This document shows positions 46,839 to 58,485 of a stretch of DNA of 64,000 nucleotides, in pieces. Below the pieces are notes generated by a model. That model was not told the origin of the DNA. It did not search any database and saw only the letters and a list, made by a program, of their open reading frames with translations. The stretch spans positions 193,076,369 through 193,140,368 of the forward strand of contig CP136061.1 in NCBI GenBank assembly GCA_032622095.1, given 5' to 3'. A program made the position numbers and the translations under genes. This DNA is from Siphonodentalium dalli (lineage: Eukaryota; Mollusca; Scaphopoda; Gadilida; Siphonodentaliidae). Every line of letters begins with the position of its first letter. Position 1 is the first letter of the stretch.

Positions 46839-47853
46839 AGCGGGGGCAGTACTTACCCTTTTTCTGGAGACAGAAAATGCTTTTTGTGTGTTTAATCTCG
46901 TGTTTTTATAGCAAAATGTGACTTTTTTGGTCCAAATACCACCAATTTCACAAGGAATATTAATTTTTTGTCAATTTTATCACAAAACGGCCATAAAAAC
47001 CGACAAATGCCATTAAAATAGGGATTTTTGCCACAATGATTTATGGTTATTTTCCCCGAGTTTGCAGAGAAAATGCCCTTTTTGTAGGCTCTGCCCCCCT
47101 GCCCTTGGATGCTTCCGGCGCCCCTGAGAAAGTCCACCATTCTAGCAGCTAATCATCATCATTTTGATAATTAAGCATGCATGACTTTAGATAAATTGTT
47201 ATTCATAGACAGGCGGCGAGTAACTGCTGATCATCTGTTAACGGATTACGTTTTTCATGGAGATCTGATGATAATTTGAGAGGTGATTGTTGATTAGCCT
47301 TGAAACTTTTTGGCCAAATGAAAATTTCTTTGGCCATTTCCCAAAAAATTGGCCATTGGCCACCGACTGCAGTCATGAAAGTGTTAACAGCATGTCAAAA
47401 TTGTTAACTCATAAACAGAATTTCTAACTGATCCCAATGGTATTAAGATTGAAGAAGGTAACATTTTGAATGCCTGACAATTCAACTAAAATATTTCAGA
47501 ACTTTTCCGTTTGCCCAGTGTTGCAACCCTACAAAAGTTATGAATAGTGATTGCATTCAGTAATTTCTAAATCCTCCACTGGAATTGTATCGTATAGCAG
47601 GAAAATGGATCTGGATGTTTGAATTTAATCAGAGTAATTGGCATGAATATTAAACATGAAATATTAGTGTTTTATTGCAACATATAACAAAATATAAAAG
47701 TAAAGGTACAAAAATATAACAATGTTAACACATGACTCGTGATACTTAAAAATATCGACTCATATTTTAAGGCAATGGTTATCAATCATAGCCTTTTTCA
47801 TATTCAGATGATGATTTGAACATTATATACTAGTGAAGAACATCCGACACAAA

Positions 47854-48611
47854 AACAAGAGGTACGCTGTCGCGTGGCATTTGCCCCCGACCGTAGCAAT
47901 TCGGATTAAGCATGGACGAAACTGCGGATATCCGAGGAGGTCTATATGACTCCAAAAGAAGTTCGTACTAGAAATTCCGGAAACCCAAAAACAAGCGATC
48001 CAGAAACCCAAAAACAAGCAAAAATTCAAATTTTCTAAGTTGAAAAAAGGGCCATAACTCTGGCAAAAATCATCAGATCATACCCAATTACGCACTTGAC
48101 ATGTATTTTCATATAACTGATCAACAAAAATACGGGATTTGCAATCGTACCACCAAAGCTCACGCTATCATCTGGAAACCCCAAAAAAAAAACAAGAGAA
48201 AAATTGAATTTTCTAAGTAAAAAAAGGGCCATAACTCTGGTGAAAATGGGTGGATGAAACCCGCGCTATGCATGTAGTTGTTCCCCCATGCTGCTCTACC
48301 ACCATACCAAATATCAGCTAAATCTGCCCAGCGGTTGCTGAACGATAATGCAAAATATTTGTACGGACGGACAAAATTGAATTTTCTAAGTAAAAAAAGG
48401 GCCATAACTCTGGTGAAAATGGGTGGACGAAACCCGCGCTATGCATGTAGCTGTTCCCCCACGCTGCTCTATCACCATACCAAATATCAGCTAAATCTGC
48501 TCAGCGGTTGCTGAACAATAATGCAAAATGTTTGTACGGACGTACGGAAGGACGTACGTACGGACGGAGACGTCGACTATATACCCGCCGACCTCAAGTC
48601 GGGGGCATAAT
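47854..48611 (+). repeat. Dispersed element with GACGG tail (copy 2)
   Basis: Nearly identical to 19897-20844 over the first ~200 bp ('aacaagaggtacgctgtcgc') and at the end ('gacgtcgactatatacccgc', CCGACCTCAAGTCGG). It contains about three internal units. Confidence 0.8.
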
Positions 48612-50609
48612 TAAGTCTATTCTTGTATCAAGAAAAATAGAGATATAATGTATTACTCTATTTTCATCAATGTTTTACGTCAAAATATAAATCATATCCC
48701 CACTCCCAGAAGCCGAAATGTGTTATTACACTGTCAGGATGTTATACCATTATCAGAACGGCGTTATGATGCCATCTGTTTACGTTGCTCAATATCATTG
48801 CATATCATGTTATATGAAAACGGTTGGCCAGGTTGAAACTTCTGGAATGTGGATCTGCTATTCTGAGTAGCATATGACGATTATCCCCTTGTGAGATGCG
48901 AAGATGATTACCTAGATTCACCCCCCAAAAATTAGAAAATAAATCAGAATAAATTTTTTTTTAAATCATATCAGTCTGGTTCTTTCCAACAAATATCTTT
49001 TAGCATATTCCAATATATTATTACAACCATAAAACAGTGAAATGGTAGTAACTTGATTATAAGCAAGATCATAATTCGCAAAACAGAAACCGTGGCCATG
49101 AATTAACACATGCAGCCGACTAGCTGCATGCCTCCAATCGTATTGCTAACACTAAAATACCTCTGAGTGATTTATTGTTAAAGATGGATTATCTCTTCAT
49201 ATAATAATTTTGAAATAGTTTTGTGGGTATAAAATAATAAATATGTATTGAAGACCCATGTCTGGAAATGCTTCTATCAATTAATATTGATTTTGTTCCG
49301 AATATTTTATTATAAAATGAGATGATTAAGTGGGACTGTTTATATTGTTCTGTTTTTATAAGAGATCATTCAGGCAATACCATATAGCGATAGGGATCAT
49401 TAGGGTGTTTCGAATGTCAAATGTCCCAAATTGATTGTTGGTATTGTTTTATTACATAATTATAACCGATAATGACTGATAATGAGTCTAATTAATGTTT
49501 ATATGTGAAATAATTACACAAAACAAATTATGGTCTAGGTTAGCAGTAACCACTATTGTTCTTTAGCTTTTAACAACCACACTTTTTAGACCAGAAGCTA
49601 TTCGAAATATAATGAATATTAATCGATAGAAGAATTTCCGGACAGGGGTCTTCGATTCATATCTAATATTTTATACCCTGGTAACTATATAACACACGTT
49701 TACAAAGAGATGGACCATCTAAAGGCTTGCATTATGTTTAGGGATTTCATCTTAGAAAAAGGCCAATATTCTGATAGTATTCATTACTTGTACAGTTTGG
49801 CAATATTATTCTGAGAAACTTCAGCCCAAAATTCAGTTGACAAGAAAAAATATGGATGGTATATTGCCTACAGTATTCAAGTTTGTTGATCGATGAAATT
49901 CAGGTGGCATCCAATGGACTCTGGGCAGTACGTCTATGATTGACAGATAATTAGTCAATCTGTTTACTTGTCGTAAACGTTCTCTTCACAAAACTTTGGG
50001 ATACCATCGCGATGTGACATAAGCCTGCACTCTTCAGGAAATGACATTTTGATGAGACTACAATAAAATAAGTAAGTCAGAATGACTCTGAGGGTTTGTT
50101 TACGCAGACTGTGTTTAGAACTATTGAAAAAAAAAGCACCAAAAATTTCAGTGTATTTCCCAAAAACTATCAACTGTTTTGAAGCTGTGTGCTATAAAAT
50201 AGATGTGGAGTTGTCGGTATGGCTCTGAGTCTATGTTTACACAGACTTCTGATCATCCCTAGGTAGAAATGAATCCTTAGTGTGTTGCTCAGCCTATATT
50301 ATCCGAACACCCCTAGTATTCCCTACAAATGATGAACTGACCATTCCAATGTATATTTTACAACGGTTAAGTTGTACACCCTGTGTACATATTTCACTGA
50401 TAAACTCCCTGAGTGGTATCTCCACCAGGTGGTATCACCATCATCCAGACCGCATCGGCTCAAAAAGTCTGAGATAGGCTCCCCAAACTAGGCACATAAT
50501 CCAGGTGGTACTTCCACCATCCAGGCCGGGTGGTATCGCACAGATACATCTGGGACAGGATAACAGCCTCATTGATATCTACAATATCTCGGTGGTTCCT
50601 CCACCATTA
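48612..50609. other. No gene seen; downstream of ATR
   Basis: AT-rich DNA that would include the ATR 3' UTR end and intergenic sequence. No clear poly-A signal could be chosen on the minus strand. Confidence 0.4.
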
Positions 50610-50613
50610 TTAA

Positions 50614-50769
50614 CCCTTTCAGTACCAAGTCCAATTTTTGTATCAACCCATATTTCCTTGATCATTAGAGCTCTTTCCATCAATGTATCACATTATTATA
50701 ATCAATAAATTTGAAAAATGATCAAGGAAATATGGGTTGATACAAAAATCGGACTTTGCACTGAAAGGG
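50614..50769. mobile_element. piggyBac-like MITE in the ATR 3' UTR
   Basis: TTAA lies on both sides (50610-50613 and 50770-50773). The ends are CCCTTTCAGT and ACTGAAAGGG, with ~45-bp inverted arms sharing 'gtatcaacccatatttcctt'. TTAA plus CCCTTT ends fit piggyBac-type mobilisation. It begins 24 bases past the ATR stop codon, so the ATR transcript would carry this hairpin. Confidence 0.85.
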
Positions 50770-50796
50770 TTAAGTGTGTATAACCACAACCTAGGT

Positions 50797-50856
50797 TCAT
50801 AGATAGGCGCCCCATCCTAGGTACATCTGGCACAGGTTCTTAGGGGTAGTAGCTTC
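50797..50856 (-). CDS. ATR: ATR, last coding exon (FATC tail)
   Basis: On the minus strand the acceptor 'ctgatatttcag' is followed by 60 nt that encode EATTPKNLCQMYLGWGAYL and a TGA. The FATC signature of ATR, EAT…NLCQMYLGW…, is intact. Vertebrate ATR ends in the same LCQMYLGW with a variable last three residues. FATC is required for kinase activity in this family and contacts the kinase active-site lobe. The exon begins in phase 0, matching the donor at 52007. No other PIK-family kinase shares this tail so closely; mTOR, ATM and SMG1 have different endings. Confidence 0.93.
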   Translation of the reverse strand, partial: EATTPKNLCQMYLGWGAYL

Positions 50857-51330
50857 CTGAAATATCAGATAACGAAAACTAAAGTTATCATCCGCAAACC
50901 AAAATAATCGGAAAATTTAAAAGTCGACAAGGACCATAAATCTGGTAAAAATGGGCTGACCTCACCCATATTGACCTGTGCCCCAATAATCTCACATACC
51001 CAATATTAATTAAATTCATTAATTACTTTTGAAGATATAATAATGACACCAAATCTATTACATATTTTGGAACTTCTGTCTGTATATATGTGTGTATGTA
51101 TATGTGTGTGTTATAGACTCGAAAACTGCTCGACCGATCCGACTCATATTTGGTATGTAGGCCTACTTTGATCCCGGCAAACTCAGTGATAACTGTGTCA
51201 ATGATACTTTATTGGGTGATTTTGATGAAACAAATGATGCTTGGAATCTATCAACTTACATTAGTGGACATCTGTGTGGGTAATAATGGCCATGGGGAAA
51301 CGACATTGGTTTTATTACTAAACCCAGAGA

Positions 51331-51798
51331 TAGCCGATTTGTAGGTGGAATGCCTTGTTAGTGTGTGCCTCAAATATTTTTTTTACAAGAGCATCACTAG
51401 GGAATGGCAAAAATATGCCTGTGGTAATTCCAACAAAGGGCCATAACTCTGGTGAAAATCAGTGGGCAGAACCCAAATTCGAACTTGACCTATATATTTT
51501 TGGCTAGTAAACTCAATTCAATTCAGTTCAGACTTACTTAAGTTATCATCCGGAAATGAAATGAAATAGCCGATTTGTAGGTGGAATGCCTTGTTAGTGT
51601 GTGCCTCAAATATTTTTTTTACAAGAGCATCACTAGGGAATGGCAAAAATATGCCTGTGGTAATTCCAACAAAGGGCCATAACTCTGGTGAAAATCAGTG
51701 GGCAGAACCCAAATTCGAACTTGACCTATATATTTTTGGCTAGTAAACTCAATTCAATTCAGTTCAGACTTACTTAAGTTATCATCCGGAAATGAAAA
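51331..51798. repeat. Perfect 232-bp tandem duplication in the last ATR intron
   Basis: 51331-51562 and 51567-51798 show no difference on reading, and start 'tagccgatttgtaggtggaa'. The unit contains 'gggccataactctggtgaaa', so it duplicated part of a dispersed repeat. Perfect identity suggests a very recent event, or an assembly artefact. Confidence 0.9.
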
Positions 51799-51945
51799 TT
51801 GAGTGCAAATTCCAAGAAAAAGGGCCACAACTAAGTGAAAATTGGTGAGCGAATCCCGAAATCGACGACTGTGCTAGTAAACCCGGATACTAAATTTCAT
51901 TCAGTTGAGAATATCTAAAATTATCTGGAAATAAAAAACAGACGA

Positions 51946-51989
51946 CCTTACCTGTGTAAAATAATTGACGTGTCCCTCGATGGACAGTG
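51946..51989 (-). pseudogene. Duplicated 3' end of the penultimate ATR exon
   Basis: This 44-bp segment repeats 52002-52045 with about two changes. On the minus strand it carries LSIEGHVNY-coding sequence and a complete donor (CACAG|GTAAGG). It lies 56 bp downstream of the true exon end, inside the intron. Use of its donor would extend the exon through 'VRLAGLHCPS…' and shift the frame before FATC. Confidence 0.8.
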
Positions 51990-52007
51990 TAAGCCTGCGA
52001 GCCTTAC

Positions 52008-52121
52008 CTGTATAAGATAATTGACGTGTCCCTCGATGGACAGTGGCAGTCCGCGAACCTTGGCTTTGTTCTTCAGTATCCCATTCAGTCTGTCCTCTAT
52101 GTTATTCACATGAGTTCGTGC
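52008..52121 (-). CDS. ATR: ATR, penultimate coding exon
   Basis: Minus-strand acceptor 'gttttctcatgcag' and donor GTAAGGCTCG bracket 114 nt (38 codons, phase 0-0). They encode ARTHVNNIEDRLNGIL, then KNKAKVRGLPLSIEGHVNYL and IQ. The segment GLPLSIEGHV-YLIQ is the ATR-specific stretch before the FATC motif, identical in kind to vertebrate ATR. ATR is the Ser/Thr kinase that, with ATRIP on RPA-coated single-stranded DNA, starts the replication-stress checkpoint in the nucleus. The exon's 3' end has been duplicated downstream (51946-51989). Confidence 0.93.
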
Positions 52122-52622
52122 CTGCATGAGAAAACAAAAACTGTTGCATGTAGATAACCTTTCCCCATTACATAGTGGTTTATAAGCGTAATTAAGATCA
52201 TTCAAATTCTGTGATGACTGAGTAACAGAAATCCAGGAAACTTGATACATATAATGAATGTATGGATGAGACCCAATTCTATACCCCATCACCAACCTTT
52301 GTTTGTGGCAGACCAAGTCTTCTTGTTTTCCAGAGAATTTCATCTTTTGGACCGAAACCCATCCCATGACTCTTCTAGAACTAACTTTATGCCCAAAATC
52401 GTGGATGGAAGTTATCTTGCTTGTATGTCTTCGGATTAGGTCAAATGAAAGATTTGCTTATATGAAAATAGAGTGCAGCCTTTCCAAAGCATGATGATAC
52501 AAACATGCATATATCAGAGGTCCGTTAAATGTCAAAGCAATGAGATTTATAAGTGAACAACGCCTTGTTTTCCAGAGAATTTCAATTTGTTGCGCTATCA
52601 GAAAACGCATGTAAACAATGCA

Positions 52623-53030
52623 TTAAAGGTACGGTTGGCCTTGGCGGTGGGTATCCTGTGAAAATATTTCCACCCATTTGTTTGACCATTGTTATGTAAA
52701 TAAAAGCATAAAAAGTAACTTTTCTGGTGTTTGTTTATATTATGATGGTAAACATAAGGAGCGTTCTTTGTTGCTGAATTCCTGATATGGAAGTAATAAA
52801 GAGCGTTTATATCATTTGTGTGTGATTAGCCAGTGACACTGTGTTGTCTTCTGTAACATAATCAGGCTCTTGCTTATGTAAAATATAGTAAGTCGTTATG
52901 ATAGCATGCTGTTTACGCGATGGTAATGGTATATATGAACGAAACTGTATGCGTTTTAATGTTTGTCTGTTTATGGTGTTTGGAACAAATATGAATATTT
53001 TCGACAACTAAGGCCAACCGTGCCTTTAAA
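52623..53030. mobile_element. TTAA-type MITE (family M3, copy 2)
   Basis: Ends TTAA+AGGTACGGTTGGCCTT and AAGGCCAACCGTGCCT+TTAA: a clear TTAA flank with ~16-bp inverted ends. Located in the ATR intron between the exons at 52121 and 53838. Interior 'aaagagcgtttatatcattt' is shared with copies 1 and 3. Confidence 0.85.
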
Positions 53031-53837
53031 TGATCGTATCATCACTGTACCTTTTTCTATAATAGCTTCATGTATACATATGTAGAACATCTTTTGAATC
53101 AAAGTCCATTATAGAAGAGTAATGGGGTAGGACTTGGTCCAATACAGCATCACCTCAACTGATATCCCAAGCTGTTGTGGACCGAGAAAGACTTGATCTT
53201 TGTTTGTGACAGATAGAAATTGTTAAGAAGTGAAAGATTTATAAGGCCTAAATTTGTTTCCATGCAAAATTTCACAACAACTAATTGGTTTGGAAAAATA
53301 AATTGTAATAATATTGTAAGAAATAATGGTGGATTTAATGTGGTTATGGGATTTGATCAAGATAAAAATTCAGCAATTTTGTTTATCATGTTCAAAATCC
53401 CATGAGCACATTGAAGCCATGTTTACTTTCTCAATTAAAATCCTACTGTTTCTTGAAATGCTCTTAAACATTCAACCCCGTTATTGGGTATAAGTTCAGT
53501 TTATAAGTGGAACTTGGTCCATTATCATGACAGACTTTGGTTGGGTCTGGTTTAAAATTGCTAATTATCAAAATAACGGTAGTCCTTGGCATTCTACATT
53601 AAATTTTTACTCTCTGCAGACTTCATTATTAAATGCAACACAAAGACACAGCCAGGTTGTGAAATTTGCCTTGGCTAAAATATGGCTGACAAAATTTATT
53701 TTTGTTTAGCCATTTGCCTCGACTCAGCTGTTAGCCGACGCTAATTAATAGGGCTTTACATTTACACATATGAGGTCACATTTCTGCATTTATATCATTG
53801 GATATTAACACCTTCTAAATGATTCCCATACACGCAC

Positions 53838-53949
53838 CTGTTCATTGGTTATCTCCCCTGATTCAGTTGATGGATTGAACTTTTGACCTTTAGCTTTCGC
53901 AGGGCGACTCCATTCAACAAGTGGATCATGAATGAATGGCTTCAGGATG
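53838..53949 (-). CDS. ATR: ATR, exon third from the end
   Basis: Minus-strand acceptor 'atctgtattttcag' and donor GTGCGTGTAT bracket 112 nt, phase 2 to 0. After the split Ser codon it reads ILKPFIHDPLVEWSRPAK, then a variable basic linker ending TNEQ. The L-K-x-F-x-HDPLVEW motif ends the kinase catalytic region in ATR (vertebrates: VLKTFLHDPLVEWSKP). The linker after it is normally variable in length. Assignment rests on this motif and on exact phase joins to the exons on both sides. Confidence 0.95.
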
Positions 53950-54210
53950 CTGAAAATACAGATATTCATTAAGATTTGATGCCACTTCATCCAGCAGTTA
54001 GATGAGGAATATATTCACATCCATGTATAACAAAAGCAATGCCAGATATGGCTTAATACACCTGTTCTAAACCAGATTTATGGAGGCATGGACTCAGTAT
54101 GAGTGTTCATTTTTTCAAATGTGCTTATTTCAGCGAGTGTGAATAAGTTCTCATTTCTTGTCGAAATGGCCATGTATCGGTCAGAACAGGCCTTTGAATA
54201 AGGTGCCTGT

Positions 54211-54304
54211 CATTTGCAGAATGAGGTTCCCAGACGGTGAATTTAGTGAAGATATCCTGCATAGTGGGCTAGCATCACTATATTCACCCTCTGGAGACCT
54301 TATT
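54211..54304. mobile_element. Short palindromic MITE (copy 2)
   Basis: Arms 'gaatgaggttcccagacggt' and 'caccctctggagaccttatt' form an imperfect inverted pair, related to 46264-46352. Confidence 0.75.
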
Positions 54305-54511
54305 CTGTTTAGGCCTCATCTTCTCTGGAAAGTTTCTTTATTATCAAATTTCTATAGAAACTTTTTCACATAGATTCTGTTTAGTTTACCGATATCCCCA
54401 AATTGGCAGATGACACATTGCATAATTGAGGTTCCCAATGGGTGCACATTACAATATTCACTATTTGGAAACTTTAATCTGAGTCTATGTCTCCCATATC
54501 AGATGAGGCCT

Positions 54512-54594
54512 AAGCAGAATGAGGTCCCCAGAGGGTGAAGTTGGTGATTCTAGCCCACTATGCGAAATTGACCCTCTGGGGACCTCATTTTGCA
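54512..54594. mobile_element. Short palindromic MITE (copy 3)
   Basis: Arms 'gaatgaggtccccagagggt' and 'gaccctctggggacctcatt'. Third copy of the family, 300 bp from copy 2. Confidence 0.8.
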
Positions 54595-54889
54595 AATGAC
54601 AGCCACACTAAACTCAGACTTGTCAGTCAGAATTGCACATAGATCAGCTTTAAAATCAGATAAAGTTTAAAATCGTACTAAACCACAAAATCAAACAGGC
54701 CATAACTGACAAAATATCAGTCTCAGTGAAAGCAGACGATAATCCTAATGGATCTATGTCTCTAGATGTGTGCATTATATTTCATTTCAACAATGACGCA
54801 GCATCCCCAACATGACACAATAAACCGTTTCCAATTATGGAGTGCATTCCTGGAATTGTAAATGTTTGTGAGAATCGTAGTATTTAGAA

Positions 54890-56325
54890 ATACAATACAA
54901 TACAATAATTAATTTGTATAGCGCCCAATATTATGAGTACATATTCAACGGCGCTTTACATTACATCGAGCTCATTGCCTAATCAGCATAATACATGTAC
55001 ATGCACATATATCTAGGAATTAAATGCTACATCAAAGAGATATGTTTTGAGGCCGGTCTTAAACTTATTTAAATCAGTGAATATTTTCAAGTGAGGTGGA
55101 ATGCTATTCCATAGATGTGGACCTGCAAATGAAAATGCCCTATCGCCAAACATTTTCTGTTTGTTGAAAGGAATGTACAAAAGCATACTGCTATCAGATC
55201 GTAATCCATATGTACACACATTTCTGTCTTTGATCATATCCTGTATATACAATGGTGACATGTTATTACGAGATTTGAATACAAGCAAAATAATTTTGAA
55301 CATGATTCGATACTCCACTGGCAGCCAGTGTAATTGCTTGAGAACTGGAGTTATATGTTCATGCCGAGGAGTGTATGATACAACTCGTGCCGCAGCATTT
55401 AGCACTTTTTGCAGGCGATCACACTGGTAATCCGGTAGTCCATACAGTAAAGAATTACAGTAATCTAAGTGTGACGTGACAAAAGCATGGACCAATGTCT
55501 TAGTTGAGTCTACATCGAGGTATTGTCTAATTTGTCGGATTTTGTATAAACCTCTGAACGCCTTCTTACACATATTAGAGATATGGTTATCCATTGTCAT
55601 GTTTGTGTCAAAATACGATCCCAGGTTGCAAACAGTGTCCTTTGTTGGTATGTCGGCGTCTTCCACATGAATTGAACTGATGTTGACTTTCTGAAGTTGT
55701 TGTCGAGAACCAATGATTATGAATTCAGTCTTATCGTCATTTATCATGAGTCGGTTGGTAATCATCCACGCTCTAATGTCCACAATACAGTTCTCCACAA
55801 TTTGACGTGCTTTAGTTTCGCCTCTCTCTGTCGGTCGAAATGAAAAGTAGATTTGGGTATCATCTGCATAGCCGTGAACATCGGGGAGGTGACTTTCAAC
55901 AACTGAGAATAATTTCGAAATGTAGAATAAGAACAGCACGGGTCCAAGACAACTTCCTTGTGGAACTCCGCACTCGATGGGGAAATTATTAGACTTTGAG
56001 CCATTAATGGATATTTGCTGTGATCGGTTCGTGAGGTAAGATTTCAACCAGATAGCTGCAGTGCCGCGAACACCAAAGTCAGATTGTAGAGTATCTAGAA
56101 GAATATCATGGCGGACGGTGTCGAAAGCAGCACTCAAATCTAGTAGCACAAGCAGAGTGACCTTTCTTGTTTCCATGCTGCAGAGAATATCATTTTGGAC
56201 TTTAAGCAGCGCGATTTCAGTTGAATGGTGTTGACGGAAAGCAGAAGTGTTTATTGGAAGAGGTGCATGTTGTTCGCTGTGCCGAATGAGTTGGTCTATC
56301 ACTGCCTTTTCACACAATATATAAT
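54890..56325 (-). mobile_element. L2/CR1-like retrotransposon, 3' part (reverse transcriptase)
   Basis: The minus-strand frame 56325-55013 encodes the main part of a non-LTR reverse transcriptase. Motifs in order are VLLDLSAAFDTV (motif A), GVPQGSCLGPVLFL and the catalytic YADD in HGYADDTQIYF, followed by the thumb/C-terminal region with LHWLPVEYRI and HLWNSIPPHL. The frame ends with a stop at about 55013. The 3' tail then reads 'tgtaaagcgccgttgaatat', 'gggcgctatacaaatt' and a run of TTGTA, the form typical of L2/CR1-type 3' ends. The frame is intact, but it is cut at its N-terminal side by the insertion at 56326. It lies in the ATR intron, in the same orientation as ATR. Confidence 0.9.
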
Positions 56326-56638
56326 ATTTAAAAATAATATTACTTTTTCCTTAAGGGAAGCCCGAAACTGAACTATATGGATTACGTCTCCGGCCTTGTG
56401 TCAATCAGGAGGGTTAAAATTTTATTGCTGTGCCGACCCCACTCACATCCGTGTCCAGATTAGTCTCGCATGAATACACCCGCATTCTATCTATTGTCTA
56501 GTCAGTTTTTTATTTCCGACTTAATCATGAGATTTGCGAGTCGCGGGGTTGGGAATGGCACCACCATGGGAGGGATCTATGATAGTTCAGTTTCGGGCTT
56601 CCCTTAAGGAAAAAGTAATATTATTTTTAAATATTATA
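56315..56638. repeat. Fold-back left end of the 5.0-kb element
   Basis: The outermost ~50 bp (56315-56364, including 'ctttttccttaagggaagcc') recur as a perfect complement at 56584-56638, together with AT-rich flank 'taatatttaaaaataatatt'. The enclosed 220 bp are a copy of the element's other end plus unique DNA. The tip is a diverged version of the tip at 56640. The arrangement looks like a second, smaller element or a hairpin-repair product fused to the left terminus. Confidence 0.7.
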
Positions 56639-57499
56639 TTTTTCCGCCAAGGAGAAGCCCTCAACTGAACTATATGGATTAGAATGCAAGCCCAGGAGGA
56701 GGCACGAGCAATAAAGTTAATTAATATCCAAATTCGATGGGAATGTACTCTTCCGAAACATGATTCATGTAAATGTGATCTAGTCATGAATCAGATATGA
56801 TTATGTTACGTGAAAGAGCTCCCAATTCAGATTACGACATTGCTCAAATGTGTACCGCCCGCCCCCCTTGTTTTTGGAATAAACATCCCAGGTAGTGCCA
56901 TATAATTCATGCTAGCGAGACAACCGAGCAAGTATAACTTTGCGGCATCCTATTCTCTGTGTTATCTTCTTCGCTCTCTCGACAGTTCACATTATGAACT
57001 GATGGCACATGCAGCCATTGTGTAGGCCATAAGATATCAGAATGCTTATGATACACCAGGGAGCAAATTAACTGGAATCGCATCGCGATTTGCCACTGAA
57101 ATGTGGATACCGGTAATAGCGAGGAATTTCTTTATACATGTATGATGTTATAAAAATGCTATCTAATCATGTCAATGTGAGATTATTTGCTAATCAGATA
57201 TCGAAAGTAAATTGCTCCCTGTGATACACAAACCAGATATAAAAATGATATGCTGCAGATATCATAGCGAGGTATGAGGTTTCATTATATCATGCCACAC
57301 ATCTGTACTCCAGCCTCGTATAATGTAGAGAGCAGGGAACGCCATCATGATCCAAGGTATCATTGCATACCAGTATATATGGGATTAGAGAACACCACTG
57401 CGGACTTGATGAACAAGCATAGAAGTATCAGTGATCTATGATGGCGCACATAACGAGTGTCGGGTACATTTCGAAATGATCAAATGTAGCAGAATGAAC

Positions 57500-58070
57500 A
57501 AAATTGCAAAATGACCGGTGAAGGAGTGGCCTGGAGGTATCCCGAAGGTATTACGATTCCAGGAGATTGGACCCCATCGTGTGGAGATGTGGGCCACTGC
57601 ACCGTGGGGAAGAGATAGAAGGCTGGTTGGTGCAGCTCTTGGAGGCACGCAACAAGACTTCCCCACCCAGATCATTCAGCCTTTCTTTCCTACCGGTGAA
57701 GGAGTGGCCTGGAGGTATCCCTAAGGTATTACGATTCCAGGGGATTGGACCCCATCTTGTGGAGATGTGGGCCCCTGCACCATGGGGAAGAGTTAGAAGG
57801 TTGGTTGGTGCAACACTTGGAGGCACGCAACAACAAGTCTTCCCCACCCAGATCATTCAGCCTTTCTTTCCTACCGGTGAAGGAGTGGCCTGGATGTATC
57901 CCGAAGGTATTACGATTCCAGGGGATCGACTGGACCCCATCTTGTAATGATGTGGGCCACTGCACCATGGGGAAGAGTCGGAAGGCCATTCGGCTGGTGC
58001 GCTATGTCTAGACTATGAGAGCAAGAGCGTCACGTGACAACGAGTCTTCCCCACCCATCTTCTTTCTTCT
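57500..58070 (+). repeat. Three tandem units inside the 5.0-kb element
   Basis: Units of ~180 bp read 'accggtgaaggagtggcctg', 'tatcccgaaggtattacgat', 'ggaccccatc', 'gtgggccactgcacc' and 'tcttccccacccag'. The YPEGITIPGD-coding words begin near 57537, 57714 and 57897. Two more distant copies occur at about 58510-58700 and 59450-59645. The array ends in a CTT/TCT-rich tract at 58055-58100. Confidence 0.85.
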
Positions 58071-58099
58071 CTTTTTCTTTTTCTTCGTTCTTCTTCTTC

Positions 58100-58460
58100 T
58101 TTTAAAAAGAATCCTCGTCCGACAGTGTGCCTGACGACCCACTGTCGACCCGCGATTCTTGCTCATCGTCGTCAAACCTGCCGACGCCACGCGATGCAGA
58201 GAAGCATGTCAAGATCGACGCCAGCCAACAGAATTGGCTGCATCAGGTTGGGATACCAGACTGTGGAAGAGGCCTACTCTGAAATGGTTCGACGCAAGAC
58301 AAATGCTCTTGCATTTGGGATAAGTAGCTATGGCCTGTCCAAGGTCACCCCCTCAAATTCTGGGGCATCATCAAGCTGCGCCCCCAAGGCCAGAGGGAAT
58401 AAGTTCTGATGAGCCATTTGATCAGAGGAAGCCCCTTCCATGGAATCCCCCAAATGCAGG
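58100..58460 (+). pseudogene. Coding-like captured fragment
   Basis: One frame carries SSSDSVPDDPLSTRDSCSSS, then NLPTPRDAEKHVKIDASQ; another (58125-58409) carries LGYQTVEEAYSEMVRRKTNA followed by LAFGISSYGLS. The codon use is richer in G+C than the surroundings and the composition (Ser/Asp-rich, then Glu/Arg/Lys) is protein-like. The best stretches lie in different frames, so it is probably a broken piece of a host or element gene. Family not recognised. Confidence 0.4.
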
Positions 58461-58485
58461 TGGTCCTGACCAAACTGGAATAAAT

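Noticed and set aside
55101-55430. Plus-strand open frames antisense to the reverse transcriptase
   Set aside because: Shadows of the strong minus-strand coding frame.
57436-57989. Minus-strand frames with repeated GAGPHLHKMGS-like segments
   Set aside because: They are antisense to the tandem units of the 5.0-kb element; the plus-strand YPEGITIPGD frame is the one preserved in distant copies.
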